Below, piece by piece: positions 1-9,243 of a stretch of DNA of 64,000 bases. This DNA is from TMED109 sp002684605 (GTDB lineage: Bacteria > Pseudomonadota > Alphaproteobacteria > TMED109). Location: the NCBI GenBank assembly GCA_913046335.1, contig CAJWSU010000004.1, positions 1-64,000 on the forward strand, read 5' to 3'. The position numbers and the translations under genes were made by a program. Each line of letters begins with the position of its first letter. The stretch's first letter is position 1. Under the pieces are notes generated by a model that worked only from the letters and a program-made list of their open reading frames with translations, had not been told where the DNA came from and did not search any database.

Positions 1-182
1 GTGCATTAATAGATCCTTCTATAGATGTAGATACATTAGGAGGTTTAATTTTTTATTTTCAAAAAAGTATCCCTGAAGTCGGAAAAGAAATTAGGCAATC
101 TAATGGCCTAGTTTTTAAAATTATAGATGCAGATATGAGAAGAATTAAAAAGATTAAAGTTTCGGGCGTTCCTAAAGTATAA
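1..182 (+). CDS. CorC/HlyC family transporter-associated domain protein, 3' end
   Basis: This is the last ~60 codons of a gene entering from the left, read in the frame starting at base 3 and ending at TAA 180-182. The tail contains DTLGGLIFYF followed by a short beta-rich end with DADMRRIKKIKV. This is the pattern of the C-terminal transporter-associated (CorC_HlyC) domain of CBS-pair proteins of the CorC/HlyC/YbeX type. Its position directly upstream of lnt fits the common ybeX-lnt order. The CBS domains lie outside the window, so the assignment rests on the tail and the context. Confidence 0.72.
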   Translation, partial: ALIDPSIDVDTLGGLIFYFQKSIPEVGKEIRQSNGLVFKIIDADMRRIKKIKVSGVPKV

Positions 183-186
183 AGAA

Positions 187-1731
187 TTGATTATTCAAAA
201 TATAATGAGATACTTACACAACTTTTTTTTCTTAAAAATTTTATTTTTCTTTGGAATTGGTAATCTAAGTAGCTTAGCTTTTAATTCAAATATAATATTT
301 CTGCCTTTAATGATTATTAGTGTAGTTAGTATATTTTATTTTATTTATAATAATAATCTAACTATTTTTAGGGTCTTTCTTATAGGGTGTTCATATAGTT
401 TTGGACAATTATTTTTAGGTCTATATTGGATATCATTCGCATTTGAATTTACTGCCAGTCTTGGAATATGGGTGGGAATAATAGCTGTTTTATGTTTAGC
501 AATAGTGTTATCAATTTTTACGGGAATATTTTGTGCCCTTTCTAAATATTTGAAAGATTTATGGAGACTAAATGTATTTGGCTATGCTTTGCTCTTAAGT
601 TCATTCTTATCCGTAGGCGAATATTTAAGAGGTAGTCTGTTTGGAGGTTTTCCTTGGAATACATTAGGGTACATATGGTCGCAATCTTATGTTTTGATGC
701 AGCCAGTATCTATAATCGGCATATATGGGTTAGGCTTAATTAGTTTTTTAGGGTCCATAGCATTTGCTTTATTTTTTTATAAGATAAGGTATGGTTTTTA
801 TGCACTTTTGCCATTAGTAATATTCCTAACATACGGCGGTTTAGAGTTAATTTTTTTAAGTGAGAAAAAAAATAATTTTTTGGCGGTAAGAGTAGTACAG
901 CCTTCTATTCAACAGGATGAGAAGTGGGATGAAAAATTAAAAACTCATCATCTCGAAAAGCTAATCAAGTTATCATCATTAGAAATAAATAATTTTAATC
1001 CTAATATAATTGTTTGGCCAGAATCAGCATTTCCATACAGCTCTTCTTTATTGGAAAAACAAATAAATATTTTTGATTGGCTTAAGGCAAATCAGATATT
1101 AATTACTGGGGCAACAAGAACTAATTTTAAAAATAATAAGCTTATAAATATTTATAATAGTGCTTATATTATCGATAATAAAGCACAAAGTAGAGCCTTT
1201 TATGACAAGGTTAAATTAGTTCCCTTCGGAGAATATAATCCTCTTAAAAAAATTATAAACTTGGGAAAAATAACAGATGGATCTTTAGATTTTTCTAAAG
1301 GAAAAGCCTTAAATACTTTTAATTTAAAGTCTCTTAACTATGATATAGGTCTTTTAATTTGTTATGAAGTTATTTTCTCTGGGCAAGTAGTTAATGGTAA
1401 GAGACCAGATATTTTAATAAATATCACTAATGATGCTTGGTATGGTAATACATCTGGACCTATTCAACACTTAGCTGCTGCACGTGCAAGGGCGATTGAA
1501 GAAGGGTTGCCATTAGTTAGGGCCGCAAATACAGGTATATCTGCTATAATAGCTGCAAATGGTAGGTTTATAGAGCGTTTAGAAATAAATAAAGAGGGAG
1601 TTCTAGATGTTTATGTACCAATAAGCGGTAAAAAAACTATATTTTCAATTTATGGTAATAAAATATACATTATCTTATTAATGTTTATGTTGATGTTAGC
1701 AAGATTTGTATTTATAAGTAAAAAAATTTAA
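187..1731 (+). CDS. lnt: Apolipoprotein N-acyltransferase
   Basis: Lnt transfers the third acyl chain to the N-terminal cysteine of lipoproteins in the inner membrane. The first ~225 residues are hydrophobic membrane segments. A nitrilase-fold domain follows, starting near VVQPSIQQ (~237). The expected catalytic triad is visible: Glu279 in WPES, Lys341 in the YDKVKLVPFGE block, and Cys392 in LICYE. The conserved NDAWYG and GLPLVRAANTG blocks follow. Length (514 aa) is normal. It begins 4 bases after the CorC-like gene, so the two are probably co-transcribed. The start is uncertain: TTG at 187 or ATG at 205, neither with a clear Shine-Dalgarno. Confidence 0.95.
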   Translation: MIIQNIMRYLHNFFFLKILFFFGIGNLSSLAFNSNIIFLPLMIISVVSIFYFIYNNNLTIFRVFLIGCSYSFGQLFLGLYWISFAFEFTASLGIWVGIIAVLCLAIVLSIFTGIFCALSKYLKDLWRLNVFGYALLLSSFLSVGEYLRGSLFGGFPWNTLGYIWSQSYVLMQPVSIIGIYGLGLISFLGSIAFALFFYKIRYGFYALLPLVIFLTYGGLELIFLSEKKNNFLAVRVVQPSIQQDEKWDEKLKTHHLEKLIKLSSLEINNFNPNIIVWPESAFPYSSSLLEKQINIFDWLKANQILITGATRTNFKNNKLINIYNSAYIIDNKAQSRAFYDKVKLVPFGEYNPLKKIINLGKITDGSLDFSKGKALNTFNLKSLNYDIGLLICYEVIFSGQVVNGKRPDILINITNDAWYGNTSGPIQHLAAARARAIEEGLPLVRAANTGISAIIAANGRFIERLEINKEGVLDVYVPISGKKTIFSIYGNKIYIILLMFMLMLARFVFISKKI

Positions 1732-1742
1732 ATTAAGGAAAA

Positions 1743-2924
1743 ATGTTTATGAATAATAATTATCTCTTTACTTCCGAATCTGTATCAGAGGGGCATCCAG
1801 ATAAAATTTGTGATCAAATATCTGATGCAATAGTTGACGCTTATTTAGATAAAAGCGAACAAAAGGACCAAGTAAGAGTAGCATGCGAAACTATGGTTAC
1901 CACTAACCGTGTAATTCTAGCAGGCGAGATTAGAGGTAGTGAAATAAAAAATGAAGAAATAGAAGGCATAACGAGAAAAATAGTAAAAGAAATAGGGTAT
2001 GAGCAGGAAAATTTTCATTGGAAAAATTTTGATTTTAGTTGTTTTTTACATGCACAATCTATTGATATTGCTCAAGGAGTTGATGCAAATGATGCAAGGA
2101 CTGAAGGTGCAGGTGATCAGGGTATAATGTTTGGGTATGCTTGTACTGAGACAAAAGAATTTATGCCTGCTCCTATTCAGTATAGCCATCAAATTTTGGA
2201 GAAGTTAGCGAAGGAAAGAAAAACAGGAAATGCTCCGGGTATATTACCTGATTCTAAATCACAAGTAACTTTAATATATAATGAAGATAACAAGCCAATT
2301 GGATGCGATAATATTGTTGTTTCTACACAGCATACATCAGACTTAAATAAGAAAAACATATTTGATTATCTTTACCCAATTATTGAAAGTTCCTTGCCTC
2401 CTGAATGGATTCCAACAGAAGATAAGATATTTATTAACCCTACTGGAAAATTTGAGATTGGAGGGCCTGATGGTGATGCGGGTCTTACAGGAAGAAAAAT
2501 TATTGTGGATACATACGGCGGCGCCTGCCCACATGGAGGTGGAGCTTTTTCAGGAAAGGATCCGTCCAAAGTTGATAGGTCTGCAGCATATGCAGCTAGA
2601 TATGTTGCGAAAAACATTGTTTATGCAGGGTTAGCAGAGCGATGCACAATACAATTAGCATATGCTATAGGAATGGTAGAACCATTATCTGTATATATTA
2701 ACACTTATGGAACTGGAAAGCTAAAAGATACAGACTTGGTAAGCATAATAAATAAGAATTTTGATCTTACTCCTAGAGGTATTAGAGAGATGTTGAACCT
2801 ATCAAACGTAAATTATTTATCAACCGCAGCTTATGGGCACTTTGGAAGAGAATCTTCTAGTAACCAGAGCTTTACTTGGGAAAAAACAGATAAGGCTAAA
2901 CTAATACTAGAAAGTGTCAGTTAA
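1743..2924 (+). CDS. metK: S-adenosylmethionine synthetase
   Basis: MetK makes S-adenosylmethionine from methionine and ATP in the cytoplasm. Family signatures are plain: SEGHPDKICDQISDA near the N terminus, GAGDQGIMFGYA near residue 120, and GGGAFSGKDPSKVDRS near 270. The length (393 aa) is typical. AAGGA at 1735-1739 fits the second ATG (1749; residue 3) better than the first (1743), so the mature start may be two codons in. The gap to lnt is only 11 bases, leaving no room for a SAM riboswitch. The trmB reading frame begins 5 bases downstream. Confidence 0.98.
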   Translation: MFMNNNYLFTSESVSEGHPDKICDQISDAIVDAYLDKSEQKDQVRVACETMVTTNRVILAGEIRGSEIKNEEIEGITRKIVKEIGYEQENFHWKNFDFSCFLHAQSIDIAQGVDANDARTEGAGDQGIMFGYACTETKEFMPAPIQYSHQILEKLAKERKTGNAPGILPDSKSQVTLIYNEDNKPIGCDNIVVSTQHTSDLNKKNIFDYLYPIIESSLPPEWIPTEDKIFINPTGKFEIGGPDGDAGLTGRKIIVDTYGGACPHGGGAFSGKDPSKVDRSAAYAARYVAKNIVYAGLAERCTIQLAYAIGMVEPLSVYINTYGTGKLKDTDLVSIINKNFDLTPRGIREMLNLSNVNYLSTAAYGHFGRESSSNQSFTWEKTDKAKLILESVS

Positions 2925-2929
2925 AAGTG

Positions 2930-3609
2930 ATGCAAAAAACTTTACATGGAAGAAGAATAGGTAGGACCTTAAGTAAAAAAAAACTTTTTTATTAGAAAAA
3001 GTTTTACCTATTGTTAGTATTAAAGAAGATGATGTATTTTTTTTAGAAAAACTATTTCCTAAAAACATAAAAGAAATTTGGTTAGAAATAGGATTTGGCT
3101 CTGGAGAAAATATAAAATGGCAGTTAGATAATAGAAAAGATATTGCTATTATTGGCTGTGAACCTTACATAAATGGGGTGGCTAACTTAATCCAGCTTCT
3201 AGATAATGAACAATTAAATAGAGTAAAAATTTTTACTGGTGATGCAATAAAAATTATAAATTCTTTAAAAAATAATAGTATCTCTAGAGTTTTCATATTA
3301 TTTCCGGATCCGTGGCCTAAAAAAAGGCACCATAAGAGGCGTTTGATTAATCAAAATTTAATTTTGAATCTTTCTAGGGTAATGATAGAAAGAGGAGAAT
3401 TAATAATTGCTTCAGATCATAATAATTACATTTCTTGGATACTGCATCAGTTTCTAAATAATAAAAACTTAATATGGATGGCAAAAAGTAAAAGAGATTT
3501 TTTAATAAAACCAGAAAATTGGCCTATAACCCGGTTCGAGGAAAGAGCAAAACAACTAGGAAGCATTTGTTATTTTTTTCTATTCCATAATCTTAATAAG
3601 AATCATTGA
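2930..3609 (+). pseudogene. trmB: tRNA (guanine-N7)-methyltransferase, frameshifted at a homopolymer
   Basis: TrmB makes m7G46 in tRNA. The reading frame from ATG 2930 gives a normal TrmB N terminus (LHGRRIGRTLSKKK) and then hits TAG at 2993. The frame ending at 3609 supplies the rest: LPIVSIKEDD, the SAM-binding LEIGFGSGEN, and FPDPWPKKRHHKRRL. The break is at nine A's, a C and six T's (2975-2990). One extra base in either run would restore a single frame. All core motifs are intact, so this is a very recent mutation, a sequencing or assembly error, or a gene rescued by slippage. The longest open piece with a normal start is 3178-3609. Confidence 0.85.
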
Positions 3610-3634
3610 TTTAAAAACATTATTAGTATATAAA
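3606..3634 (+). promoter_or_regulatory. Probable sigma-70 type promoter for the rimP-nusA operon
   Basis: TTGATT (3606-3611) and TATAAA (3629-3634) are separated by 17 bases, close to the vegetative consensus. The site begins at the end of trmB and would start transcription near 3641, giving a leader of about 60 bases before rimP. AT-rich DNA yields such matches by chance, but this one sits exactly where an operon promoter is needed. Confidence 0.5.
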
Positions 3635-3668
3635 CACTATGTAATAAAATTATTAGAGAAGACTATAG

Positions 3669-3694
3669 ATAAGCCGAAAGGCTTATTTTTTTTT
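3669..3694 (+). terminator. Intrinsic terminator or attenuator directly upstream of rimP
   Basis: ATAAGCC (3669-3675) and GGCTTAT (3680-3686) form a perfect 7-bp stem with a GAAA tetraloop, followed by an uninterrupted run of T's to 3694. The GGAG ribosome-binding site of rimP begins at the next base. It could end metK-trmB transcription, but a promoter-like sequence lies upstream at 3606-3634. It therefore probably also sits in the rimP-nusA leader and may act as an attenuator. Confidence 0.85.
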
Positions 3695-3704
3695 GGAGAA
3701 AAAT

Positions 3705-4208
3705 GTGGAAGAAAAATTAGATAATTTTTCTAAAATAGTTCAAGCCAGGGAGGTTATAGAAATAGCTCCTAAATTATTTAAAATTATAAATAATTTAGAC
3801 CTTAGAGTAGTAAGAATAAGAATGATTGAAGGCTCCACTAAAACTTTACAGTTTATGATTGAGGGCGCAGATCTATCTGACATTACTATCAAGCAATGCA
3901 CTAAAGTAAGTAGATTAATATCGGAAGTTTTAGACGAAAAAGATTATATACATGGAGATTACAGTCTAGAAGTATCTTCACCAGGTATAGAAAGGCCATT
4001 AATAGAATATATCGATTTTAAGAGGTTTGTGGGAAGCAAAGTGAAAATAAAGTTAATAAATAAGTATGAAAATAAAATTAGTTTTACAGGCTTAATTAAA
4101 AAATGCTTGGATGAAAAAATAACTTTTTTAGATAATAAAGATAGTAAAGTTATTATTATACCCTTTGCCTTAATTGATGAAGCAAAGTTAGTTTTTAATG
4201 GTTTTTAG
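3705..4208 (+). CDS. rimP: Ribosome maturation factor RimP
   Basis: RimP assists 30S subunit assembly. The protein carries the family core: an N-terminal alpha/beta domain with VVRIRMIEG, the conserved YSLEVSSPGIERPL block, and a C-terminal SH3-like domain. I place the start at GTG 3705 because GGAG at 3695-3698 is spaced 6 bases from it; the upstream in-frame TTG at 3693 overlaps that site. This gives 167 aa. It is the first gene of the rimP-nusA-infB operon and lies directly after a terminator-like hairpin. Confidence 0.95.
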   Translation: MEEKLDNFSKIVQAREVIEIAPKLFKIINNLDLRVVRIRMIEGSTKTLQFMIEGADLSDITIKQCTKVSRLISEVLDEKDYIHGDYSLEVSSPGIERPLIEYIDFKRFVGSKVKIKLINKYENKISFTGLIKKCLDEKITFLDNKDSKVIIIPFALIDEAKLVFNGF

Positions 4209-4231
4209 TATAAATTTGAGAGGTTAAAATA

Positions 4232-5794
4232 TTGAAAAATGAAATGAACCAAAATATAGCGAGGCCTGAATTATTGCAGATAGCTGAATCTGTTGCCAGA
4301 GAAAAATCTATAGATCAAGAAATAGTTATTGAAGCTATGGAGGAGGCGATACAATCTGCAGCAAAAAGAAAATATGGTCAAGAACTAGAAATTAAAGCTG
4401 AAATCAATAGAAAAAATGGAGAAATTGAGATTGCTAGAGTATTAAAAGTCTCAGAGGTAATAGAAAACAAAGCTATAGAAATTACATTGGAAGAAGGTAA
4501 AAAAAGAGATGGAGAAGCTAGAATAGGAGATTATTTTTATGATCCTTTGCCTCCAATAGAGCTCGGAAGAGTTGCGGCACAAACAGCAAAGCAGGTTATT
4601 GTTCAAAAAGTAAGAGATGCGGAACGTGAAAAACAGTATGAAGAGTTTAAGGATAGAGTAGGTGAAGTAGTTAATGGTTTAGTAAAAAGAATAGAATATG
4701 GAAATGTAATTGTAGATTTAGGAAGAGGAGAAGCATTTATTAGAAGGGATGACGTTATTCCTAGAGAGACATTTAGGCCAGGAGATAGAATAAGGTCATA
4801 TATATCAGAAGTAAAAAAAGAACAAAGAGGTCCTCAGATATATTTGTCTAGAACATCTAATGATTTTATGGCTAAGCTTTTTACTCAGGAAGTGCCAGAA
4901 ATATATGATGGAATAATTCAAATTGTAGCAGTTGCAAGAGACCCTGGAAGCAGAGCTAAAATTTCTGTTTTATCTAAAGATAATTCCATAGACCCCGTAG
5001 GGGCCTGTGTTGGTATGCGAGGAAGTAGAGTGCAAGCAGTAGTTGCAGAGTTGCAGAATGAAAAAATTGATATTATCCCATTTTCAGAAGATGTTCCCAC
5101 TTATTTGGTGAGCGCCTTAGCTCCTGCCGAGGTAGCCAAAGTGGTTTTAGATGAAGAACAAAAAAAAGTTGAAATAGTAGTGCCTGATGAACAGTTAAGT
5201 CTAGCAATAGGTAGAAGGGGTCAAAATGTCAGATTGGCATGTCAGCTAACAGGATGGGATATAGATATTTTAACTGAAGGTTCTGAGTCTGAAAGAAGAC
5301 AAAAAGAAATGAAAAATATTTCGCAATTATTTATAGACAGATTAAATGTAGACGAAGTTATAGCCCAAGTATTAGTTACAGAGGGCTTTTCATCTGTGGA
5401 AGCAGTAGCTTATGTACCTATTGATGACTTGACTGAAATCGAAGGGTTTGACCAAAAAGTTGCTGAAGAATTAAGAGAAAGAGCATTAGTTAGTCTAAAG
5501 GAAGCTGAAGAAGGACTTAAGAAAGATATAGAAAAACTTAATATTAGCGAAGAGTTAATTATATTTGAAGGATTAAGCCCATCTATGTTAGTCAAGCTAG
5601 GAAATGCGAATATTAAAAATATTAATGATTTGGCAGACCTTGCAAGTGATGAATTAAAAGAAATATTAGAAGGTATTGATATTTCTAGTAAGGATGCAGA
5701 TGATATAATTATGAAAGCAAGAGCTGGATGGTTTGAAGAAGATGATGAAGAAAATAAAGATGAGGTAAAGGACGAAAGTAAAGTGCATAAATAA
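4232..5794 (+). CDS. nusA: Transcription termination/antitermination factor NusA
   Basis: NusA binds RNA polymerase and nascent RNA and modulates pausing, termination and antitermination. Order of domains: N-terminal polymerase-binding domain (1-~130), S1 domain (~135-200), two KH domains (~200-345, including GACVGMRGSRV and LAIGRRGQNVRLA), then two helix-hairpin-helix acidic repeats (~350-490) and an acidic tail. Length 520 aa is typical for alphaproteobacteria. The start is TTG 4232, supported by GAGAGG at 4218-4223; the nearest in-frame ATG (4244) is too far away. NusA is a plausible regulator of the hairpin upstream of rimP. Confidence 0.97.
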   Translation: MKNEMNQNIARPELLQIAESVAREKSIDQEIVIEAMEEAIQSAAKRKYGQELEIKAEINRKNGEIEIARVLKVSEVIENKAIEITLEEGKKRDGEARIGDYFYDPLPPIELGRVAAQTAKQVIVQKVRDAEREKQYEEFKDRVGEVVNGLVKRIEYGNVIVDLGRGEAFIRRDDVIPRETFRPGDRIRSYISEVKKEQRGPQIYLSRTSNDFMAKLFTQEVPEIYDGIIQIVAVARDPGSRAKISVLSKDNSIDPVGACVGMRGSRVQAVVAELQNEKIDIIPFSEDVPTYLVSALAPAEVAKVVLDEEQKKVEIVVPDEQLSLAIGRRGQNVRLACQLTGWDIDILTEGSESERRQKEMKNISQLFIDRLNVDEVIAQVLVTEGFSSVEAVAYVPIDDLTEIEGFDQKVAEELRERALVSLKEAEEGLKKDIEKLNISEELIIFEGLSPSMLVKLGNANIKNINDLADLASDELKEILEGIDISSKDADDIIMKARAGWFEEDDEENKDEVKDESKVHK

Positions 5795-5822
5795 TTCTTA
5801 ATAGCTATAGAAATAAATTTTT

Positions 5823-6392
5823 ATGAACGAAAAATATAAATTTCCATGTGCTTTAACCGGTAATACATTTCACTTAAATCAAATGTTATTATTTAAGGAA
5901 ATGAATGATTTTCTCGTTTGTGATGTGAATGCTAAGTTAAATGAAAAAGGAATATGGTGTAATCCATCTAGATATGATATAGAAAAGGCAATAAAGAATC
6001 AATTATTTGATAAAATTATAAAGAAGAAGCTTAAAATACAAAGTTCTTTTATAGAAAGTATTGAAAAAAATTTAAAATTAAAAGTATTAAACTTGGTAGG
6101 CTTAAGTAAAAAAGCAGGTTTATTAGAAATAGGAAATGATAAAGTAGTCAAAGGCTTAAAAAATAATAGTGTTAATATTATATTAATAGCCAAAGAGGAT
6201 GAAAAATTAGAGAATACTTTTTCAAGTATTATAAATGATCGCAAAGTTTTATTAAATAAAACTTTTTCAAGGTTGGAGATAAGTAAGGCAGTAGGTTATA
6301 AAAATGTAATATGTGTAGCAATCATGAATAGTAATTTATCTGCAGCATTACAATTAGATTTTTATAAGTTAATGAAATTTAAATTAAATTAA
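5823..6392 (+). CDS. ylxR: YlxR-family RNA-binding protein with C-terminal L7Ae-like domain
   Basis: The position between nusA and infB is the classic YlxR (DUF448) place. The N-terminal ~80 residues keep a weak YlxR pattern (FPCALTG, then VCDVNAKLNEKGIW). The usual basic residues are poorly conserved. The C-terminal half (GLSKKAGLLEIGNDKVVKGL, then NIILIAKED) looks like an L7Ae/L30e-fold RNA-binding domain, as in other alphaproteobacterial versions. YlxR has been linked to RNase P modulation in Firmicutes; whether this divergent two-domain form does the same is unknown. Confidence 0.8.
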   Translation: MNEKYKFPCALTGNTFHLNQMLLFKEMNDFLVCDVNAKLNEKGIWCNPSRYDIEKAIKNQLFDKIIKKKLKIQSSFIESIEKNLKLKVLNLVGLSKKAGLLEIGNDKVVKGLKNNSVNIILIAKEDEKLENTFSSIINDRKVLLNKTFSRLEISKAVGYKNVICVAIMNSNLSAALQLDFYKLMKFKLN

Positions 6393-6410
6393 TAATTAAA
6401 GGTTAAATTT

Positions 6411-8855
6411 ATGGTTGATAAAAAACCAGATATTAAAAAAGAAGAAGAAAAAAGCACTGTTAAATCTCAAACATTAGGCTTTTCTTCTCCAAGACTTGAA
6501 TTGAAGAAAACATTGGGAGTAAGTGGTTCAGTACGCCAACCCTTTTCCCATGGAAGAAATAAATCAGTATCAGTAGAAGTTAAAAAAGTTAGAACATATA
6601 AGCCTTTCACAGCTAAAAAAGATTCAGATGGACCTTTTAATAAGAGCAATGATATGGGTTTATCAGACCTAGAAAAAGAGGCAAGATTAAATGCTTTAAA
6701 TAACTCTATTAAGGTCAAAGAGGAAATTAAAAATAAAGTATCAAAAGAATTAATTGAAGTGGAAAAAAAAGAAGCCCAAAAAGATCAAGTAATACAAAAA
6801 GAATCTAATAATGATCCAAAAGAAGTAAAAGAAATACCTGTACCTGCTAAAGAATCAGATAGTGATAAGTCAGTTCGTTTGAGAAAAGAAGAGGAGGCAG
6901 AAGAAAAGAAAAAAAATGCAAAAAAGCAATTATCTTTGGGAAGAGACTTTGGACAAAGAAGACAAAAAAAATTAAGTATTAATCAAGCGTTTGAAGATGA
7001 AGGTCGTCAACGTTCTCTGGCTTCGGTAAAAAGAGCTCGTGAACGAGAAAAAAGAATGAATGCGGGTGGAGGAGCAGAGGCAACAAAAAAAATTATAAGA
7101 GAAGTAGTAATTCCTGAATTAATTACAGTTAAAGAGCTTGCAAGTAGAATGGCAATTAGAGGTAGTGAAGTAGTTAAGTCTCTTATGAAGAACGGAGTTT
7201 TAGCTACAGCAAACCAGTCTATAGATGGAGACACTGCAGAGCTAGTAGTAATAGATTTTGGACATACAGTAAAAAGAGTTTCGGATGCTGACGTAGAAAT
7301 AGGTCTCGAAGTAGTTAAGAATAACTCAGAAGGTGAAAAAAGGTCGCCAGTCGTTACAGTTATGGGGCATGTTGACCATGGAAAAACTTCATTATTGGAT
7401 GCAATTAGATCTACAGACACAGTAAGTAAAGAATCTGGAGGAATAACACAACATATTGGTGCATATCAAGTTGTAACGAAAGAAAAGCAGACTATTACTT
7501 TTATAGACACTCCTGGTCATGCAGCATTTAGTGCAATGAGAGCACGAGGAGCCAATATAACTGATATAATAGTTTTAGTAGTGGCTGCTGATGATTCAGT
7601 AATGCCTCAAACTATAGAAGCTGTGCAGCATGCTTTGGCATCCAAAGCGCCAATAGTATTAGCTATAAATAAAATAGATGCTCCTGGATCTAATCCATTA
7701 AAAGTTAAGCAAGACCTTTTACAACATAATGTAATTACGGAAGATGTAGGTGGAGAAGTGGTTGCAGTTGAAGTATCTGCATTACATAAAACAAACATAG
7801 ATGAATTACTTACGGTAATAAACTTGCAAGCTGAATTGTTAGATTTAAAAGCAGTTAAAGAAGGAAATGCTTCTGGTGTAGTAGTAGAATCTAGAGTTGA
7901 TATTGGAAGAGGCGTAGTAGCAACTTTACTAGTTTCTAGTGGAAGTTTAAAGGTAGGAGATATAGTAGTTGCAGGAGCAAATTATGGAAGAGTAAAGGCA
8001 TTGCTTGATGACAAAGGAAATAATAAAAAAATTGCAGAACCCAGTGAGCCGGTTGAAATACTAGGTTTAAATTCAGTACCTCAAGCTGGAGATCAATTTG
8101 CAGTAGTCAATAGTGAATCCCGAGCAAGAGAAGTTTCAGAATATAGACAAAATCTTGCTCAAAAAAACAATCCACTAACTGCTAGAGCAACTGTTACTAA
8201 TGTAGATCAAATGTTAACACAAATAAAGCAAGGGCAAAGAAAAGCATTACCAATAATATTAAAAACGGATGTAAATGGTTCTATGGAAGCGATTTCCGTA
8301 GCACTTCGTGACTTACAGAATGATGAAGTTGCTTCACAGATTATTTTGTCAGGCGTTGGAGCTTTAAATGAAAGCGATATTATGCTAGCTGTTTCTTCTG
8401 GTGCGATAGTAATAGGTTTTAATGTTAGGGCAGATGTTCCTGCTAAAAAAATAGCAAAACAAAATAATATAGAAATAAAATATTACTCAATAATTTATGA
8501 AATATTAGATGATATTAGAAACCTTCTATCTGGCTTAATGGCTCCTATAGAAAGCGAAGTTTTTCTAGGTTATGCTAAAATTAAAAAAGTCTTTAAAATC
8601 ACTAAAGTTGGAAAAATAGCAGGTTGTGAGATTACCGAAGGTGTAGTAAAGAGAAATATTAAAGTCCGTTTACTAAGGGATAATGTTGTTATTCATGAGG
8701 GAGATTTAGCCACACTTAAACATCATCAGAAGGAAGTTGATGAAGTTAAAGAGGGCACAGAATGTGGTATGTCCTTAGCTAATTATGAAGATATTAAAGA
8801 AGGTGACTTGATAGAGTGTTTTGAAATAAAAACTGAAATACCAACTTTACAATAA
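6411..8855 (+). CDS. infB: Translation initiation factor IF-2
   Basis: IF-2 is the GTPase that places initiator tRNA on the 30S subunit and promotes subunit joining. A charged, low-complexity N-terminal region (~1-220) is followed by the IF2_N domain (IIREVVIPELITVKELA) and the G domain: G1 GHVDHGKT at ~319-326, G3 DTPGH, G4 NKID. Domains II-IV follow to residue 814. AAAGG precedes ATG 6411. The stop TAA overlaps the rbfA ATG by one base, so the two are translationally coupled. Long antisense ORFs inside it are shadows. Confidence 0.98.
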   Translation: MVDKKPDIKKEEEKSTVKSQTLGFSSPRLELKKTLGVSGSVRQPFSHGRNKSVSVEVKKVRTYKPFTAKKDSDGPFNKSNDMGLSDLEKEARLNALNNSIKVKEEIKNKVSKELIEVEKKEAQKDQVIQKESNNDPKEVKEIPVPAKESDSDKSVRLRKEEEAEEKKKNAKKQLSLGRDFGQRRQKKLSINQAFEDEGRQRSLASVKRAREREKRMNAGGGAEATKKIIREVVIPELITVKELASRMAIRGSEVVKSLMKNGVLATANQSIDGDTAELVVIDFGHTVKRVSDADVEIGLEVVKNNSEGEKRSPVVTVMGHVDHGKTSLLDAIRSTDTVSKESGGITQHIGAYQVVTKEKQTITFIDTPGHAAFSAMRARGANITDIIVLVVAADDSVMPQTIEAVQHALASKAPIVLAINKIDAPGSNPLKVKQDLLQHNVITEDVGGEVVAVEVSALHKTNIDELLTVINLQAELLDLKAVKEGNASGVVVESRVDIGRGVVATLLVSSGSLKVGDIVVAGANYGRVKALLDDKGNNKKIAEPSEPVEILGLNSVPQAGDQFAVVNSESRAREVSEYRQNLAQKNNPLTARATVTNVDQMLTQIKQGQRKALPIILKTDVNGSMEAISVALRDLQNDEVASQIILSGVGALNESDIMLAVSSGAIVIGFNVRADVPAKKIAKQNNIEIKYYSIIYEILDDIRNLLSGLMAPIESEVFLGYAKIKKVFKITKVGKIAGCEITEGVVKRNIKVRLLRDNVVIHEGDLATLKHHQKEVDEVKEGTECGMSLANYEDIKEGDLIECFEIKTEIPTLQ

Positions 8856-9223
8856 TGAAAAAAAAAAATTTTGGCCCTTCTGACCGTCAGTTAAAAGTCG
8901 GAGAAAACTTAAGAAAAGCTATTTCTTTCATGATGCAGAATCATAGCTTTCATAACCCTATTATAGACAAAGCCTCAATTTTAATTACAGAAGTAAGAAT
9001 TTCTCCTAACCTAAGCAACGCCTCCGTATATATATCTTCACTTGGAGGTGCAAATAATTCAGAAGGTTTAACTTCTGCTTTAAATAATGCATGGCGTCCA
9101 TTAGTTGGCCCTTTAACTAGGGAGTTAAAATTAAGGAGAGCGCCTAGACTTAATTTTATGTTAGATGACAGTTTTGAGAGGCAAACCCTCATTGATAATT
9201 TAATTAATAGTGCTAAGAAGTAA
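8855..9223 (+). CDS. rbfA: 30S ribosome-binding factor A
   Basis: RbfA is a cold-shock and maturation factor that binds the 30S subunit near the 5' end of 16S rRNA. The 122-aa protein has the KH-like fold pattern: SDRQLKVGENLRKAISFMM at the N terminus, ITEVRISPNLSNASVYIS in the middle, and LRRAPRLNFMLDDSFERQ near the end. The ATG lies in a TAATG overlap with infB. It is followed after 20 bases by truB, the normal order. Confidence 0.96.
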   Translation: MKKKNFGPSDRQLKVGENLRKAISFMMQNHSFHNPIIDKASILITEVRISPNLSNASVYISSLGGANNSEGLTSALNNAWRPLVGPLTRELKLRRAPRLNFMLDDSFERQTLIDNLINSAKK

Positions 9224-9243
9224 AAATAGGGAAAAAGTGGACT

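Noticed and set aside
1732..1748. Possible SAM riboswitch before metK
   Set aside because: Only 11 bases separate lnt and metK, so no aptamer can fit.
7007..7420. A 137-codon open frame antisense to infB
   Set aside because: It is the reverse-complement shadow of the IF-2 G-domain region, has no ribosome-binding site and codes for a Ser/Thr-rich sequence without family features.
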